A stretch of DNA of 64,000 bases. Origin: Flavobacteriales bacterium UBA6770. Its GTDB lineage: Bacteria > Bacteroidota > Bacteroidia > Flavobacteriales_G > Salibacteraceae. A model generated the notes under the pieces. It did no database searches. It saw nothing but the letters and a program-made list of their open reading frames with translations, and was not told the DNA's origin. Shown piece after piece: positions 45,742-54,173 of the stretch. The position numbers were made by a program, and so were the translations under genes. The stretch lies in contig CAJIZH010000003.1 of NCBI GenBank assembly GCA_905181875.1, positions 992,001 to 1,056,000 of the forward strand, in the 5' to 3' direction. Every line of letters begins with the position of its first letter. Position 1 is the stretch's first letter.

Positions 45742-46899
45742 CTAACCTATCCAAGATTTAAAATAGTCTTTATCAGCTATTGCTATAGCTTGTTCGGTAA
45801 CCTTTAGCGGCTTAAAAGTATCGACCATAACAGCTAGCTCTTCTGTTTCTGTTTTACCTATACTTCTTTCCGCCGCTCCCGGATGCGGACCGTGTGCAGT
45901 TCCTGAGGGGTGCAAGGTAATGTGTCCAGGCGCAATGTCATTTCTACTCATAAAATCGCCATCAACATAGTACAGTACTTCATCCGAGTCTATATTACTA
46001 TGGTTATATGGTGCAGGAATTGACTTGGGGTGATAGTCATACTTGCGAGGCACAAATGAACAAATTACGAAAGCATCGGTTTCAAATGTTTGATGAATAG
46101 GAGGTGGTAAGTGCACCCTTCCAGTAATTGGTTCAAATTCATGAATTGAAAATGCATACGGGAAATTATAACCGTCCCAGCCAACTACATCAAAAGGATG
46201 CGCTCCATAAATAAAGTCATAAACGACCCCCTCTCTTTTTACTTTAACTAAAAAGTCTCCTAACTCGTCATGCGTTTCTATTTCAGAGGGAGCTCGCAGA
46301 TCTCGCTCACAAAAAGGAGAGTGTTCAAGGTGCTGTCCAAACCTGTTTCGATATTTTTTAGGAGTATGAACCGGACTGTTTGATTCTGTTATAAATAAAC
46401 GATTGTCCGTAGAATCAAAATCCATTTTATAAATCATTCCACGTGGAATAACTAAATAGTCTCCATATTTAAAAACTATATTGCCCATTTGGGTTCTTAG
46501 CTTTCCTGAACCTTTGTGAATAAAGATTACTTCATCGGCATCACCGTTTTTATAAAAATAGTCTTCGGTTTTATTTGAAGGTGCTGCAAGCTGAATAGAC
46601 ACGTCGCTATTAAATAATATGGGCACTCTTGCATCTAATTGGTCTGCAATAGGGTTAATTTCAAAACCTCTTAATCGCTGAGCCCGTATGTTTTTATCAA
46701 ATGCAGCTTTTGGAGAAACATCTTTTTCAGCTCCAATATCCTTGACTATTGTAGGTCGATGAACATGATACATGATTGATGACATGCCATCAAACCCAAT
46801 GGTGCCAAATAATTCTTCGGAATATAACTCTCCATTTTCCTTGCGAAAAATCGTGTGTCTTTTGCTGGGGAAGACCCCAAGTTTGTGATAAAAAGGCAT
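45742..46899 (-). CDS. hmgA: Homogentisate 1,2-dioxygenase
   Basis: 385 residues, the shorter bacterial form. It opens MPFYHKLGVFPSKRHTIFRK, a typical Bacteroidota HmgA start; the cupin core contains the iron-site stretch HPSGTAHGPHPGA near residues 328-340. It opens the homogentisate ring to maleylacetoacetate. The next enzymes (isomerase, fumarylacetoacetase) are not in the window. A TAAATTTG element lies 14 nt upstream. Confidence 0.93.
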   Translation of the reverse strand: MPFYHKLGVFPSKRHTIFRKENGELYSEELFGTIGFDGMSSIMYHVHRPTIVKDIGAEKDVSPKAAFDKNIRAQRLRGFEINPIADQLDARVPILFNSDVSIQLAAPSNKTEDYFYKNGDADEVIFIHKGSGKLRTQMGNIVFKYGDYLVIPRGMIYKMDFDSTDNRLFITESNSPVHTPKKYRNRFGQHLEHSPFCERDLRAPSEIETHDELGDFLVKVKREGVVYDFIYGAHPFDVVGWDGYNFPYAFSIHEFEPITGRVHLPPPIHQTFETDAFVICSFVPRKYDYHPKSIPAPYNHSNIDSDEVLYYVDGDFMSRNDIAPGHITLHPSGTAHGPHPGAAERSIGKTETEELAVMVDTFKPLKVTEQAIAIADKDYFKSWIG

Positions 46900-46913
46900 A
46901 CTTAATTTTTTAT

Positions 46914-46921
46914 CAAATTTA
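46914..46921 (-). promoter_or_regulatory. -7 element TAAATTTG for hmgA-hppD
   Basis: A minus-strand TAnnTTTG match 14 nt before the hmgA ATG. Confidence 0.6.
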
Positions 46922-47037
46922 TATACTGTGCAGGACTAGTAAAATGACTAATGTCAGAAATAATTCAATAGAGCATGAGATCACGAAAATTTGAACTAAA
47001 CGGAGATCACGTTTATTGGATTAAAAAATTGAAATAA

Positions 47038-48077
47038 TCAAAAAACCTCTGTAGTGTGACTCTTTTCTTCTTCATTAGTGCGTGTTCGCGATAAGCTAAA
47101 TTATAGCAAGAAGTGCAACTGGTAATAAACACTGTTGAATCAGTAAACATTAACTTATCTGCTTATGTTTCAAAAATGGCAACGCAGTATTTTGAATCGA
47201 TTATCCCAATAAAGCAAGCGGTTTTGAATAAAGAGATTGTTAATCCAGTTCAGGTTTTTTATCACGACAAAAGGCTTTCGAAAACTGGGAATATTTTATA
47301 CAATTATTGTCACAACTTAGAGGCTTACGGGGCAGATAATTTACCAGCATCACCAGGAGGGGAACAAAATAATTGCGATAGAAACTCGCCAACCGTTTTG
47401 AATGCTAATGATCATATAGCTCAATTTTGGGTGTAAGGTCTCCTAAAATTGAAGACCAAGCAGGAATGCCAATTTTGAATCCTATGGAAATGAATATTCC
47501 GAACGAAGAATTTTTAATTGATGATATAGAGTAAGTAAAATTTATTTTCAAAAGCAATACCAAAGAAGTTAAAACCAATTTCGTATTTTAATATTACTAA
47601 TGCTACTGGTGCGCTTGAAAGAACTTTAGTTACTTCTTCACGATTTGATGAGTTTTTAAAAGGAAATGAGGAAGCGCTCACAAATAAAGAGTAGCAAGGG
47701 GTGTCCTTTTTTGTAAAAACAGTTTGTACAAGGCGCCATAACGGAAAATTCTTACCAAAAACCTGGAGTAACGGCAGGTTAATGGACATACACAAAAAGT
47801 AAACCGTGCGATGAAAGAAGTTTTAAAGAAACTACTGAACCTTGGGAAAACTATTTATTTAAAATGCTGATCTTAAGAGATATAAGCGGAACTTTTCCTT
47901 ATTTTTATAAAGGATCTGCAGAAAAACTAGATGTTGCTGTTTGGATAATGGCGAAAGTGCAGTTAGATATAGACCTGTCACGGGGGTCACTCTATCGTTA
48001 AATTCCTTGAATCTATCAAAGGGACATTAACTTCAGACGTGAAAAACCCACCAGATGAGTTAACGCAGAATACTTAG
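47038..48077 (+). pseudogene. Dihaem cytochrome c peroxidase (MauG/CcpA family), inactivated
   Basis: Traces of one protein run through successive frames. Frame 1 from 47038: a lipoprotein signal (VTLFFFISAC), two stops, then SKMATQYFESIIPIKQAV and NSPTVLNANDHIAQFW. A frame change at about 47434 gives EDQAGMPILNPMEMNIPNEE. From 47554 comes ISYFNITNATGALERTLV, a TAG, and a haem site read as CTRRH. Frame 2 from 47753 gives TYTKSKPCDE and AVWIMAKVQLDIDLS; the last frame gives SIVKFLESIKGTLTSDVKNP, ending TAG at 48077. Both haem motifs are lost (YNYCH and CTRRH for CxxCH). Confidence 0.85.
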
Positions 48078-48114
48078 TCTGATATTCTATTCTTAGAGGC
48101 TTCATTTTAAATAA

Positions 48115-48122
48115 TATTTTTG
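48115..48122 (+). promoter_or_regulatory. -7 element TATTTTTG for the threonine dehydrogenase gene
   Basis: A TAnnTTTG match 20 nt before the ATG at 48143. Confidence 0.5.
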
Positions 48123-48142
48123 CCATTCATTATTGAACGCAT

Positions 48143-49081
48143 ATGGCAGAAAAAATATTAATAATAGGTTCTCTTGGTCAGGTTGGCCAGGAGTTATTCG
48201 AAAGTTTAAAATTAAGTTATGGAGCTTCTAATGTTATTGCTTCTGACGTAAAGGATGGAGTAAACATAGAAGGAAGGTATGAGAAGCTTGATATTTTAGA
48301 TAAAAGCGCCCTATTTGATTTAGTAAAGAAAAACGGAATTACTCAAGTCTATAATCTTGCAGCACTATTATCGGCAACTGCTGAAAAGCTCCCGCGTTTT
48401 GGCTGGGACCTTGCCATTGAAGGGCAGTTTAACGTTCTAAACCTTGCTAAGGAGGGATACATTAAAAAGATATTTTGGCCAAGTTCTATAGCGGTTTTTG
48501 GCCCCACTACACCGAAAGACCAGACTCCGCAACAAACTATTATTGAGCCCAATACAGTTTACGGTATCGGGAAATTAGCTGGAGAAATGTGGAATAAATA
48601 CTACTTTGAAAAGTACGGCGTAGATGTTCGCGGAGTTCGATTTCCTGGGTTAATAGGATGGAAGAGTCTGCCCGGAGGAGGAACTACGGATTATGCAGTA
48701 GATATTTTTTATAGTGCGCTTCGTGGTGAAAAGTTTGATTGTTTTTTGAGAGAAGATACTGAGCTACCGATGATGCATATGGAAGATGCTATCCGGGCAA
48801 CTCGTGAAATAATGGAGGCACCAGCAGATGAGGTTAAGTTAAGAACCTGTTACAATATTGCGGCAATGAATTTTGACCCAAAAGGATTAGCGGCGGAGAT
48901 AAAAGCAAGAATTCCTGATTTTGAGGTCAGCTACAACCCTGATTTCAGGCAAGATATTGCAGCTACATGGCCAAGGTCAATAGAAGATTCACCGGCTAGG
49001 AATGATTGGGGCTGGAAAGAGAAGTACAATTTAAAGGGATTGGTGGACAACATGATTGAAAACCTAAAGGGTAAAGTCTAA
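48143..49081 (+). CDS. L-threonine 3-dehydrogenase, SDR/epimerase-like type
   Basis: 312 residues. The NAD motif is GSLGQVG (10-16) and the catalytic pair is Y140-xxx-K144 (YGIGK). The C-terminal TWPRSIEDSPARNDWGWK is the signature of the short-chain threonine dehydrogenases known from flavobacteria and archaea. It makes 2-amino-3-ketobutyrate from threonine. The lyase partner (kbl) is not in the window. It is followed 1 nt later by an M28 peptidase gene. Confidence 0.9.
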   Translation: MAEKILIIGSLGQVGQELFESLKLSYGASNVIASDVKDGVNIEGRYEKLDILDKSALFDLVKKNGITQVYNLAALLSATAEKLPRFGWDLAIEGQFNVLNLAKEGYIKKIFWPSSIAVFGPTTPKDQTPQQTIIEPNTVYGIGKLAGEMWNKYYFEKYGVDVRGVRFPGLIGWKSLPGGGTTDYAVDIFYSALRGEKFDCFLREDTELPMMHMEDAIRATREIMEAPADEVKLRTCYNIAAMNFDPKGLAAEIKARIPDFEVSYNPDFRQDIAATWPRSIEDSPARNDWGWKEKYNLKGLVDNMIENLKGKV

Positions 49082-49082
49082 T

Positions 49083-50084
49083 ATGCGAATAATAATTTCG
49101 AGTTGTTTGGTTTTGTTTATCGTTCTTGGTTGTGTTGATGATTCAAAAGAAAGAGCTAAAAAAACAAAAATAATTCCATCTGCTGTTTTTATGCCAATTG
49201 AAAAACCTGCTTTTAATGTTGATAGCGCCTATGTTTATATTGTAAAACAAGTTGCCTTTGGCCCTAGAGTTCCAGGCACTAATGCGCATTTAAAAGCAGT
49301 AGAGTATTTTGAAAAACAATTTCTAAAATGGAACTGGCAAACTACCGTACAGCTGGGTAAGTCTACCACATTTAATGGAAAGAAAATTGCCATAAAAAAT
49401 ATAATAGCAAGATCAGATACCATTAATAAAAATCGGATTTTATTAATGGCTCATTGGGATTCTAGGCCATTTGCTGACCGCGATGAAATGAGAAAAACAG
49501 AAGCAATTGATGGTGCCAATGATGGAGCCTCTGGTGTTGGTGTACTTATGGAAATTGCAAGAGCCATTTCAAGCTCAGATATTCAACCAAAGGTTGGAAT
49601 CGATATCATTTTATTTGATGCTGAAGATTACGGTCAACCCTCAGGAATGATGGTCGACCAAGCAGGCGACACGTGGTGCTTGGGCTCTCAATATTGGGCA
49701 AAGAACTTAAGTGACAACTATATTCGACCGAAGTATGGTATTTTGTTAGACATGGTTGGAGCTAAGGATGCTGTATTTCCAAAAGAAGGAGTTTCAATGC
49801 AATATAACCCCCAACTAGTAAATAAGGTTTGGTATTTGGCAAGTAAGTTAGGTTACGGAAAGTACTTTATTCAGGAAGAAGCGAAAGGTGGCATTACGGA
49901 TGATCATTTATATGTGAATAGAATTGCGAATATTCCAAGTATCGATATTATACACTACGACCCTTATCAAGGTGATTTTGGGTCATTCCACCACCGACAT
50001 TTAGATGACATTGATATCATTGATAAATCTACCTTGGAAGCAGTTGGGCAGGTGGTTTTAGAAACCATATATAGAGAAAAGTAA
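49083..50084 (+). CDS. M28 family zinc protein, glutaminyl cyclase-like lipoprotein
   Basis: 333 residues. Lipoprotein signal ends FIVLGC17. Zinc-site motifs are H124-W-D126 (AHWDSRP), D147 in GANDGASG, E181 in FDAEDYG and H in FHHRHLDDIDII. The plan and the short spacing match bacterial-type glutaminyl-peptide cyclotransferases, which form pyroglutamate at protein N-termini, rather than larger aminopeptidases. T9SS and lipoprotein cargo often carries N-terminal Gln after signal cleavage, so a role in processing it is plausible. Confidence 0.85.
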   Translation: MRIIISSCLVLFIVLGCVDDSKERAKKTKIIPSAVFMPIEKPAFNVDSAYVYIVKQVAFGPRVPGTNAHLKAVEYFEKQFLKWNWQTTVQLGKSTTFNGKKIAIKNIIARSDTINKNRILLMAHWDSRPFADRDEMRKTEAIDGANDGASGVGVLMEIARAISSSDIQPKVGIDIILFDAEDYGQPSGMMVDQAGDTWCLGSQYWAKNLSDNYIRPKYGILLDMVGAKDAVFPKEGVSMQYNPQLVNKVWYLASKLGYGKYFIQEEAKGGITDDHLYVNRIANIPSIDIIHYDPYQGDFGSFHHRHLDDIDIIDKSTLEAVGQVVLETIYREK

Positions 50085-50163
50085 ACGGAGTTTAATATTT
50101 CGGTTATCTCAGGAAGTACAAGTATTCTGAAGAATCGTGCAATAATTTAAACTTATCTCACTG

Positions 50164-50171
50164 TACATTTG
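50164..50171 (+). promoter_or_regulatory. -7 element TACATTTG upstream of the anchor-V gene
   Basis: A TAnnTTTG match 73 nt before the ATG at 50245; it predicts a leader of about 65 nt, unusually long for this window. Confidence 0.45.
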
Positions 50172-50244
50172 TTAACAGAAATTAGGGAATGGTGTTTAAT
50201 CACACATTTATTAAGCAATTTATCGGGTTAAAAAAACAGTAAAC

Positions 50245-51057
50245 ATGAAATTATCAATACGTATTGTTAGAATTACTGGAATAGCAGCTTTGGGCGGATT
50301 ATTTCTTGGAGGACTTTTATCAAACTCAAATAATTCGGCGCCTGCAGGATACACAGGTTCGCCGGCAGATGGAAAAACATGCGGAACAAACGGAGGATGC
50401 CATGGTGGCGGAGCTGTGGTAGACAACAACATGATTTCTTCTGATATTCCAACAGAAGGGTATACTCCAGGGACAGAATATAATGTAACGGTAACTGTTG
50501 CGCAAGCAGGAATTAGCAAGTTTGGGTTTTCGTTTTCTGCTCAGAAAGATGATGGAACTCAGCTGGGAACTCTAACAGCAGGATCGGGAACTAATATTGT
50601 GAATACAAAATATATGAGTCATAAACCCTCCAGCACTGCAGGTGCAAATGGCAGAAAGGCATGGCCTTTTAAATGGAGGGCTCCGCTAGTTGGAACAGGG
50701 TCAGTAAGTTTTTATGCAACTGGAAATGCGGCTAATTCAATGTCTAATACTGCAGGAGATAAAATATATTCTATGAAATCTGTTTTTGCTGAGAAAGGTG
50801 GTGACCCATCGACGGTTTCGGTTGCTGAAGTTAAAGGACGAAACATTTCGGTTTATCCAAATCCAGCTCAAAATAGAGTTTGGATAGAATCAGAACAATC
50901 TGAAGAGGTTCGAGTGATAAACTTAAATGGAGAATTAGTCAAAACTATATTTATTGGAAAAGGAAAAAACCAAGTTGATATTACAGACTTAAATTACGGT
51001 GTGTATAGGATGAAAAACGCCGAAGGCAGTCTAAATCAAACGCTAATTAAATTATAA
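50245..51057 (+). CDS. Choice-of-anchor V / Reeler-like secreted protein with T9SS tail
   Basis: 270 residues. Signal peptide or anchor about 8-28. The start of the mature chain (APAGYTGSPADGKTCGTNGG then CHGGG) is the choice-of-anchor V signature; here the usual CxxCH has become C-x5-CH, so haem binding is doubtful. A Reeler-type beta-sandwich (about 70-175) follows, then a T9SS type A tail from ISVYPNPAQNRVWI. It ends 1 base before the convergent gldH gene. Confidence 0.82.
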   Translation: MKLSIRIVRITGIAALGGLFLGGLLSNSNNSAPAGYTGSPADGKTCGTNGGCHGGGAVVDNNMISSDIPTEGYTPGTEYNVTVTVAQAGISKFGFSFSAQKDDGTQLGTLTAGSGTNIVNTKYMSHKPSSTAGANGRKAWPFKWRAPLVGTGSVSFYATGNAANSMSNTAGDKIYSMKSVFAEKGGDPSTVSVAEVKGRNISVYPNPAQNRVWIESEQSEEVRVINLNGELVKTIFIGKGKNQVDITDLNYGVYRMKNAEGSLNQTLIKL

Positions 51058-51058
51058 G

Positions 51059-51514
51059 TTATTCAACGTTTTCAATTCTAAGACCGATTTCCTTTATACC
51101 TCTAAGGTCCTTATCTCTCATTACTTGCGTAAACCTAAAGCTGTAGTTTCCAGCTTTAGGAAACTGAACCTTACGTTGAAACATAATTTGGTGAGTGACT
51201 AAACCACCAGAGGTTGTACCTAACCATTTACCGGATCGATTGCACAGGATAAATTCTAATGTGTCCTGCTCGGTTTTCCCATTGGGCAACGTTAATTCAG
51301 AAAGCACATACAGGTTACTGTATTTATAACTTAGATCATTTCTCAAGTTGAAATAGATATTTTTCGTATTTTCTGTTTCTTTAATTTCTGCAGCAAAAGA
51401 AACGGCTTTATCGGCATTCCAAACCCCCTCTGTTATCGGCATATTTTCTTCAAATACACGTGATGTATCGCAGCCTAATATTAGAAAAGAAAGAAACAGC
51501 AACGTGAGTCTCAT
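51059..51514 (-). CDS. gldH: Gliding motility lipoprotein GldH
   Basis: 151 residues. Lipoprotein signal ends LILGC15. The pattern NIYFNLRNDLSYKYSNLYV, then LPNGKTEQDTLEF and an Asp-Arg-Gly C-terminal region (VMRDKDLRGIKEIGLRIENV) matches GldH, needed for gliding in Flavobacterium. Its place directly after a RicT-like gene, which is next to holB, is conserved in flavobacteria. The start touches the stop of the RicT-like gene. Confidence 0.9.
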   Translation of the reverse strand: MRLTLLFLSFLILGCDTSRVFEENMPITEGVWNADKAVSFAAEIKETENTKNIYFNLRNDLSYKYSNLYVLSELTLPNGKTEQDTLEFILCNRSGKWLGTTSGGLVTHQIMFQRKVQFPKAGNYSFRFTQVMRDKDLRGIKEIGLRIENVE

Positions 51515-52843
51515 TTAATTTGGTTTAGGCTTTGACTTAGATTGAGGTTGCTGACCTCCATCGTTTTCCTTATTTTGAGAATTAGTTTGAGCGTTGGACT
51601 TTCTCTTCTGGTTAGAGTGATTTTTTTTCTGACCTTGTTGGTTTCCAACTTGTCCTTGTTTGTTGTTTTGAGTGTTTTGTGGCGCTTTACCTTGACTTTT
51701 ACGCTTATTTCTATTTCTGTTAGTGTTTTTTTTCTTGTCTTTAGTATTAAAACGATTTAAGTCATCTTGACCAACAACGTTTTCGTAGTCAGGAAGGTCC
51801 TCTAAAGGGGCTTCACTATATGCAAATTGTTTTAGGCTCTCTGGAAATTTATTGTTTTTATTCATTTCCAATATTTCTTTCACCGTTTCCAGTTTTAGCG
51901 GATGAAATACAGAGGGATCCTCCTTAGAGTTAAACCACAAGGTTTTTCTGAAAATATCTGTTTTTTGAAGGAAAGCAATACCCTTTTTGGTTTTAAGCTT
52001 AACGTCTCCTTCTGGAAATTCTTTTAATGCATCTAAATATGAATCAAGTTCATAATTTAAACAACACTTTAGTTTGCCACATTGTCCGGCAAGCTTGATT
52101 GGGTTTATCGCTAATTGCTGATAACGAGCTGCTGAAGTTGAAACAGAGCGAAAGTCAGTTAGCCAAGTAGAGCAGCATAATTCGCGGCCACAACTACCAA
52201 TTCCACCAACACGCGCTGCCTCTTGCCGAGCGCCAATTTGTTTCATTTCAACACGAACCTTGTATGTACCAGCGAACAGTTTAATCAACTCCCTAAAGTC
52301 AACACGACTTTCGGAGGTATAGTAAAAGATTGCTTTGGTTCCGTCGCCTTGATATTCAACGTCCGAAATCTTCATATCCAATTTGAGACTAGTCGCAGCT
52401 TTTCTGGCACTGACCATGGTTTCGTTCTCTTTCTTTTGAACCTCTTGCCACAAGTCAATATCTTCTTGAGTAGCAATTCTAATTACTCTACTTAATGAGT
52501 TAATATTTGTCTTGGGGTTTTTTCGAGTAAGCTGAACTCTTACTAGCTCTCCAGTAAGCGTTACTGCACCTACATCAGTTCCATGGCTAGCTTCAACCAT
52601 TACTATATCACCTACCGAAGGTGTTATACTCGTGCCATATCTAAAATAGTCTTTTCGAGTATTTTTAAATCGCACTTCAATAAGAGGGGTTGAATTAACT
52701 GCTGAGCTTTCCATTCCAGCTAACCAATCAAAAACCTCCAATTTTCCGCAACCACCTGAACTACAATTCCCGTTATTTTCGCAACCGGCAGGAGTTCCGC
52801 CTGAGCTACCGCATGCTCCACTTGAGCAACTTCCACACCCCAT
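51515..52843 (-). CDS. PSP1-domain protein (RicT/YaaT-like) with Cys-rich head and basic tail
   Basis: 442 residues. The N-terminus is Cys- and Gly-rich (MGCGSCSSGACGSSGG and onwards, seven Cys in the first 33). The PSP1 domain (about 55-320) holds the conserved Cys blocks GSCGRELCCSTW and CGKLKCCLNYELD, which in RicT carry iron-sulfur clusters. The last 70 residues are Asn/Gln/Lys-rich and disordered. RicT-type proteins assist RNA processing and development in Bacillus; the role here is untested. gldH follows immediately. Confidence 0.88.
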   Translation of the reverse strand: MGCGSCSSGACGSSGGTPAGCENNGNCSSGGCGKLEVFDWLAGMESSAVNSTPLIEVRFKNTRKDYFRYGTSITPSVGDIVMVEASHGTDVGAVTLTGELVRVQLTRKNPKTNINSLSRVIRIATQEDIDLWQEVQKKENETMVSARKAATSLKLDMKISDVEYQGDGTKAIFYYTSESRVDFRELIKLFAGTYKVRVEMKQIGARQEAARVGGIGSCGRELCCSTWLTDFRSVSTSAARYQQLAINPIKLAGQCGKLKCCLNYELDSYLDALKEFPEGDVKLKTKKGIAFLQKTDIFRKTLWFNSKEDPSVFHPLKLETVKEILEMNKNNKFPESLKQFAYSEAPLEDLPDYENVVGQDDLNRFNTKDKKKNTNRNRNKRKSQGKAPQNTQNNKQGQVGNQQGQKKNHSNQKRKSNAQTNSQNKENDGGQQPQSKSKPKPN

Positions 52844-52938
52844 TAATAATATATATTGAGAGCTTTCTATTAAAGTAAGAAAGCAACTTAGGTTCTACAA
52901 TGACTACAAAGTTATCATAAACAAGTTGTGATTTTCTT

Positions 52939-54078
52939 CTATTTTTTTGGATGAATATTGGTCAAAATAATCAATGAAACATCCATTAAAACTATCTTAG
53001 AATTACAATTTCTTCCAATATCGAAAAGCGCATTCTCAAAGGCCGATACAAACTCCTGACAGTTATTAGCAGTTACATATTTAGAGAATTTTTTAATAAA
53101 CCCAGTTTCGGTTTCCTCAATAAGCTGAAGTTCAGGACCGCCGTAATTAAGAATGATACTTTCTCTAAAAACGTGTAACCCATATTGTAGAAAAAGTTTC
53201 AAATTTTCACGATTTTGCCGATTCATTTTATCGAGCCACCTAAATATTGAAGCCATGTCTTTTTTGAAACAGAAACGCATCCAAATAGAAAAATTTTCAT
53301 GATTGAATTCAATTTGTTTGTCGTGTCGGATTAATTCGAACGCTTTGTTAAGGTTGCCTTCACTTAATCTGATGATTGTATTTAGTTGCGTTTCAGTTAA
53401 ATTGTTATTCGATGCCAAAGCTTTTTTCATTGACTGATTATCAATGGAAGAAAACTTTACAAATTGACATCGGGAAAGAATAGTTGGTAAAATTTGCTCG
53501 GTACTTTGAGCAATGAGAATAAAAATTGTTTTTTCTGGCGGCTCTTCCAGCAACTTTAGAAGTTTATTAGCAGCGGATGGATGAATGCGTTCTGCCATCC
53601 AAATCACCATGAATTTGTATTCGCTTTCAAATGGCTTTAGACTCAGCTTCTTCATAATAGCTGAGCTTTCATGCACGGAAATACTTCCTTGGCTTTTTAG
53701 CAAACCAATATGATTATACCATGCGTTTAGATTCATATACGGCATTTCCAAAACAGCCGCTCTCCATAAGTGAATAAAATCATCACTAACAAGCTTTTGA
53801 CTAGAAATGCCGTCGGTTTTATTAATAGGAAAGGAAAAGTGTAGATCGGGATGAATTAATTTTTCGATTTTTAAGTCACCATTTGAATTAGAGCTTTCTT
53901 GCCATTTTCCATTTTTTATATGTTGAACAATGGTTTTGATATATGCAATTGCCATGGGTAGGGTACCGCTGCCCTCTGGGCCACAAAAAATTTGAGCATG
54001 CGGTATTCTGCCATTTTTTAAGGCATCTAGCAAATGAGTTTTTATCTTTTCGTTTCCAAATATGTGCTCTAACTCCAT
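52939..54078 (-). CDS. holB: DNA polymerase III delta' subunit
   Basis: About 379 residues. The N-terminal AAA+ domain shows a P-loop-like GPEGSGTLP, SANKLLKLLEEPP and the sensor/Arg-type LSRCQFVKF. It belongs to the clamp loader. I start at ATG 54078 (MELEHIFGNEK); a TTG three codons upstream lies within the -7 element TACTTTTG at 54085-54092, so it cannot be translated from this promoter. The corrected start is leaderless with a 6-nt gap. Confidence 0.9.
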   Translation of the reverse strand: MELEHIFGNEKIKTHLLDALKNGRIPHAQIFCGPEGSGTLPMAIAYIKTIVQHIKNGKWQESSNSNGDLKIEKLIHPDLHFSFPINKTDGISSQKLVSDDFIHLWRAAVLEMPYMNLNAWYNHIGLLKSQGSISVHESSAIMKKLSLKPFESEYKFMVIWMAERIHPSAANKLLKLLEEPPEKTIFILIAQSTEQILPTILSRCQFVKFSSIDNQSMKKALASNNNLTETQLNTIIRLSEGNLNKAFELIRHDKQIEFNHENFSIWMRFCFKKDMASIFRWLDKMNRQNRENLKLFLQYGLHVFRESIILNYGGPELQLIEETETGFIKKFSKYVTANNCQEFVSAFENALFDIGRNCNSKIVLMDVSLIILTNIHPKK

Positions 54079-54084
54079 ATATGT

Positions 54085-54092
54085 CAAAAGTA
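54085..54092 (-). promoter_or_regulatory. -7 element TACTTTTG, leaderless holB start
   Basis: A minus-strand TAnnTTTG match 6 nt before ATG 54078. Confidence 0.6.
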
Positions 54093-54142
54093 GGGAAACG
54101 CAATTTTAGACGAACATATAGTGCGTGATTTAATTGCCAAAT

Positions 54143-54150
54143 TATCTTTG
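54143..54150 (+). promoter_or_regulatory. -7 element TATCTTTG for pgk
   Basis: A TAnnTTTG match 23 nt before the pgk ATG; AAAAAAGAAG just before the start is an A-rich translation enhancer of the Bacteroidota kind. Confidence 0.6.
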
Positions 54151-54173
54151 TTGGTTCCATTCAAAAAAGAAGT

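Noticed and set aside
46776..46994. 72-codon plus-strand frame over the hmgA start
   Set aside because: It runs antisense to the well-supported hmgA N-terminus and shows no protein-like pattern.
47514..47795. 93-codon minus-strand frame in the hmgA-tdh gap
   Set aside because: It is antisense to the dihaem peroxidase remnant, whose plus-strand fragments are clearly recognisable.
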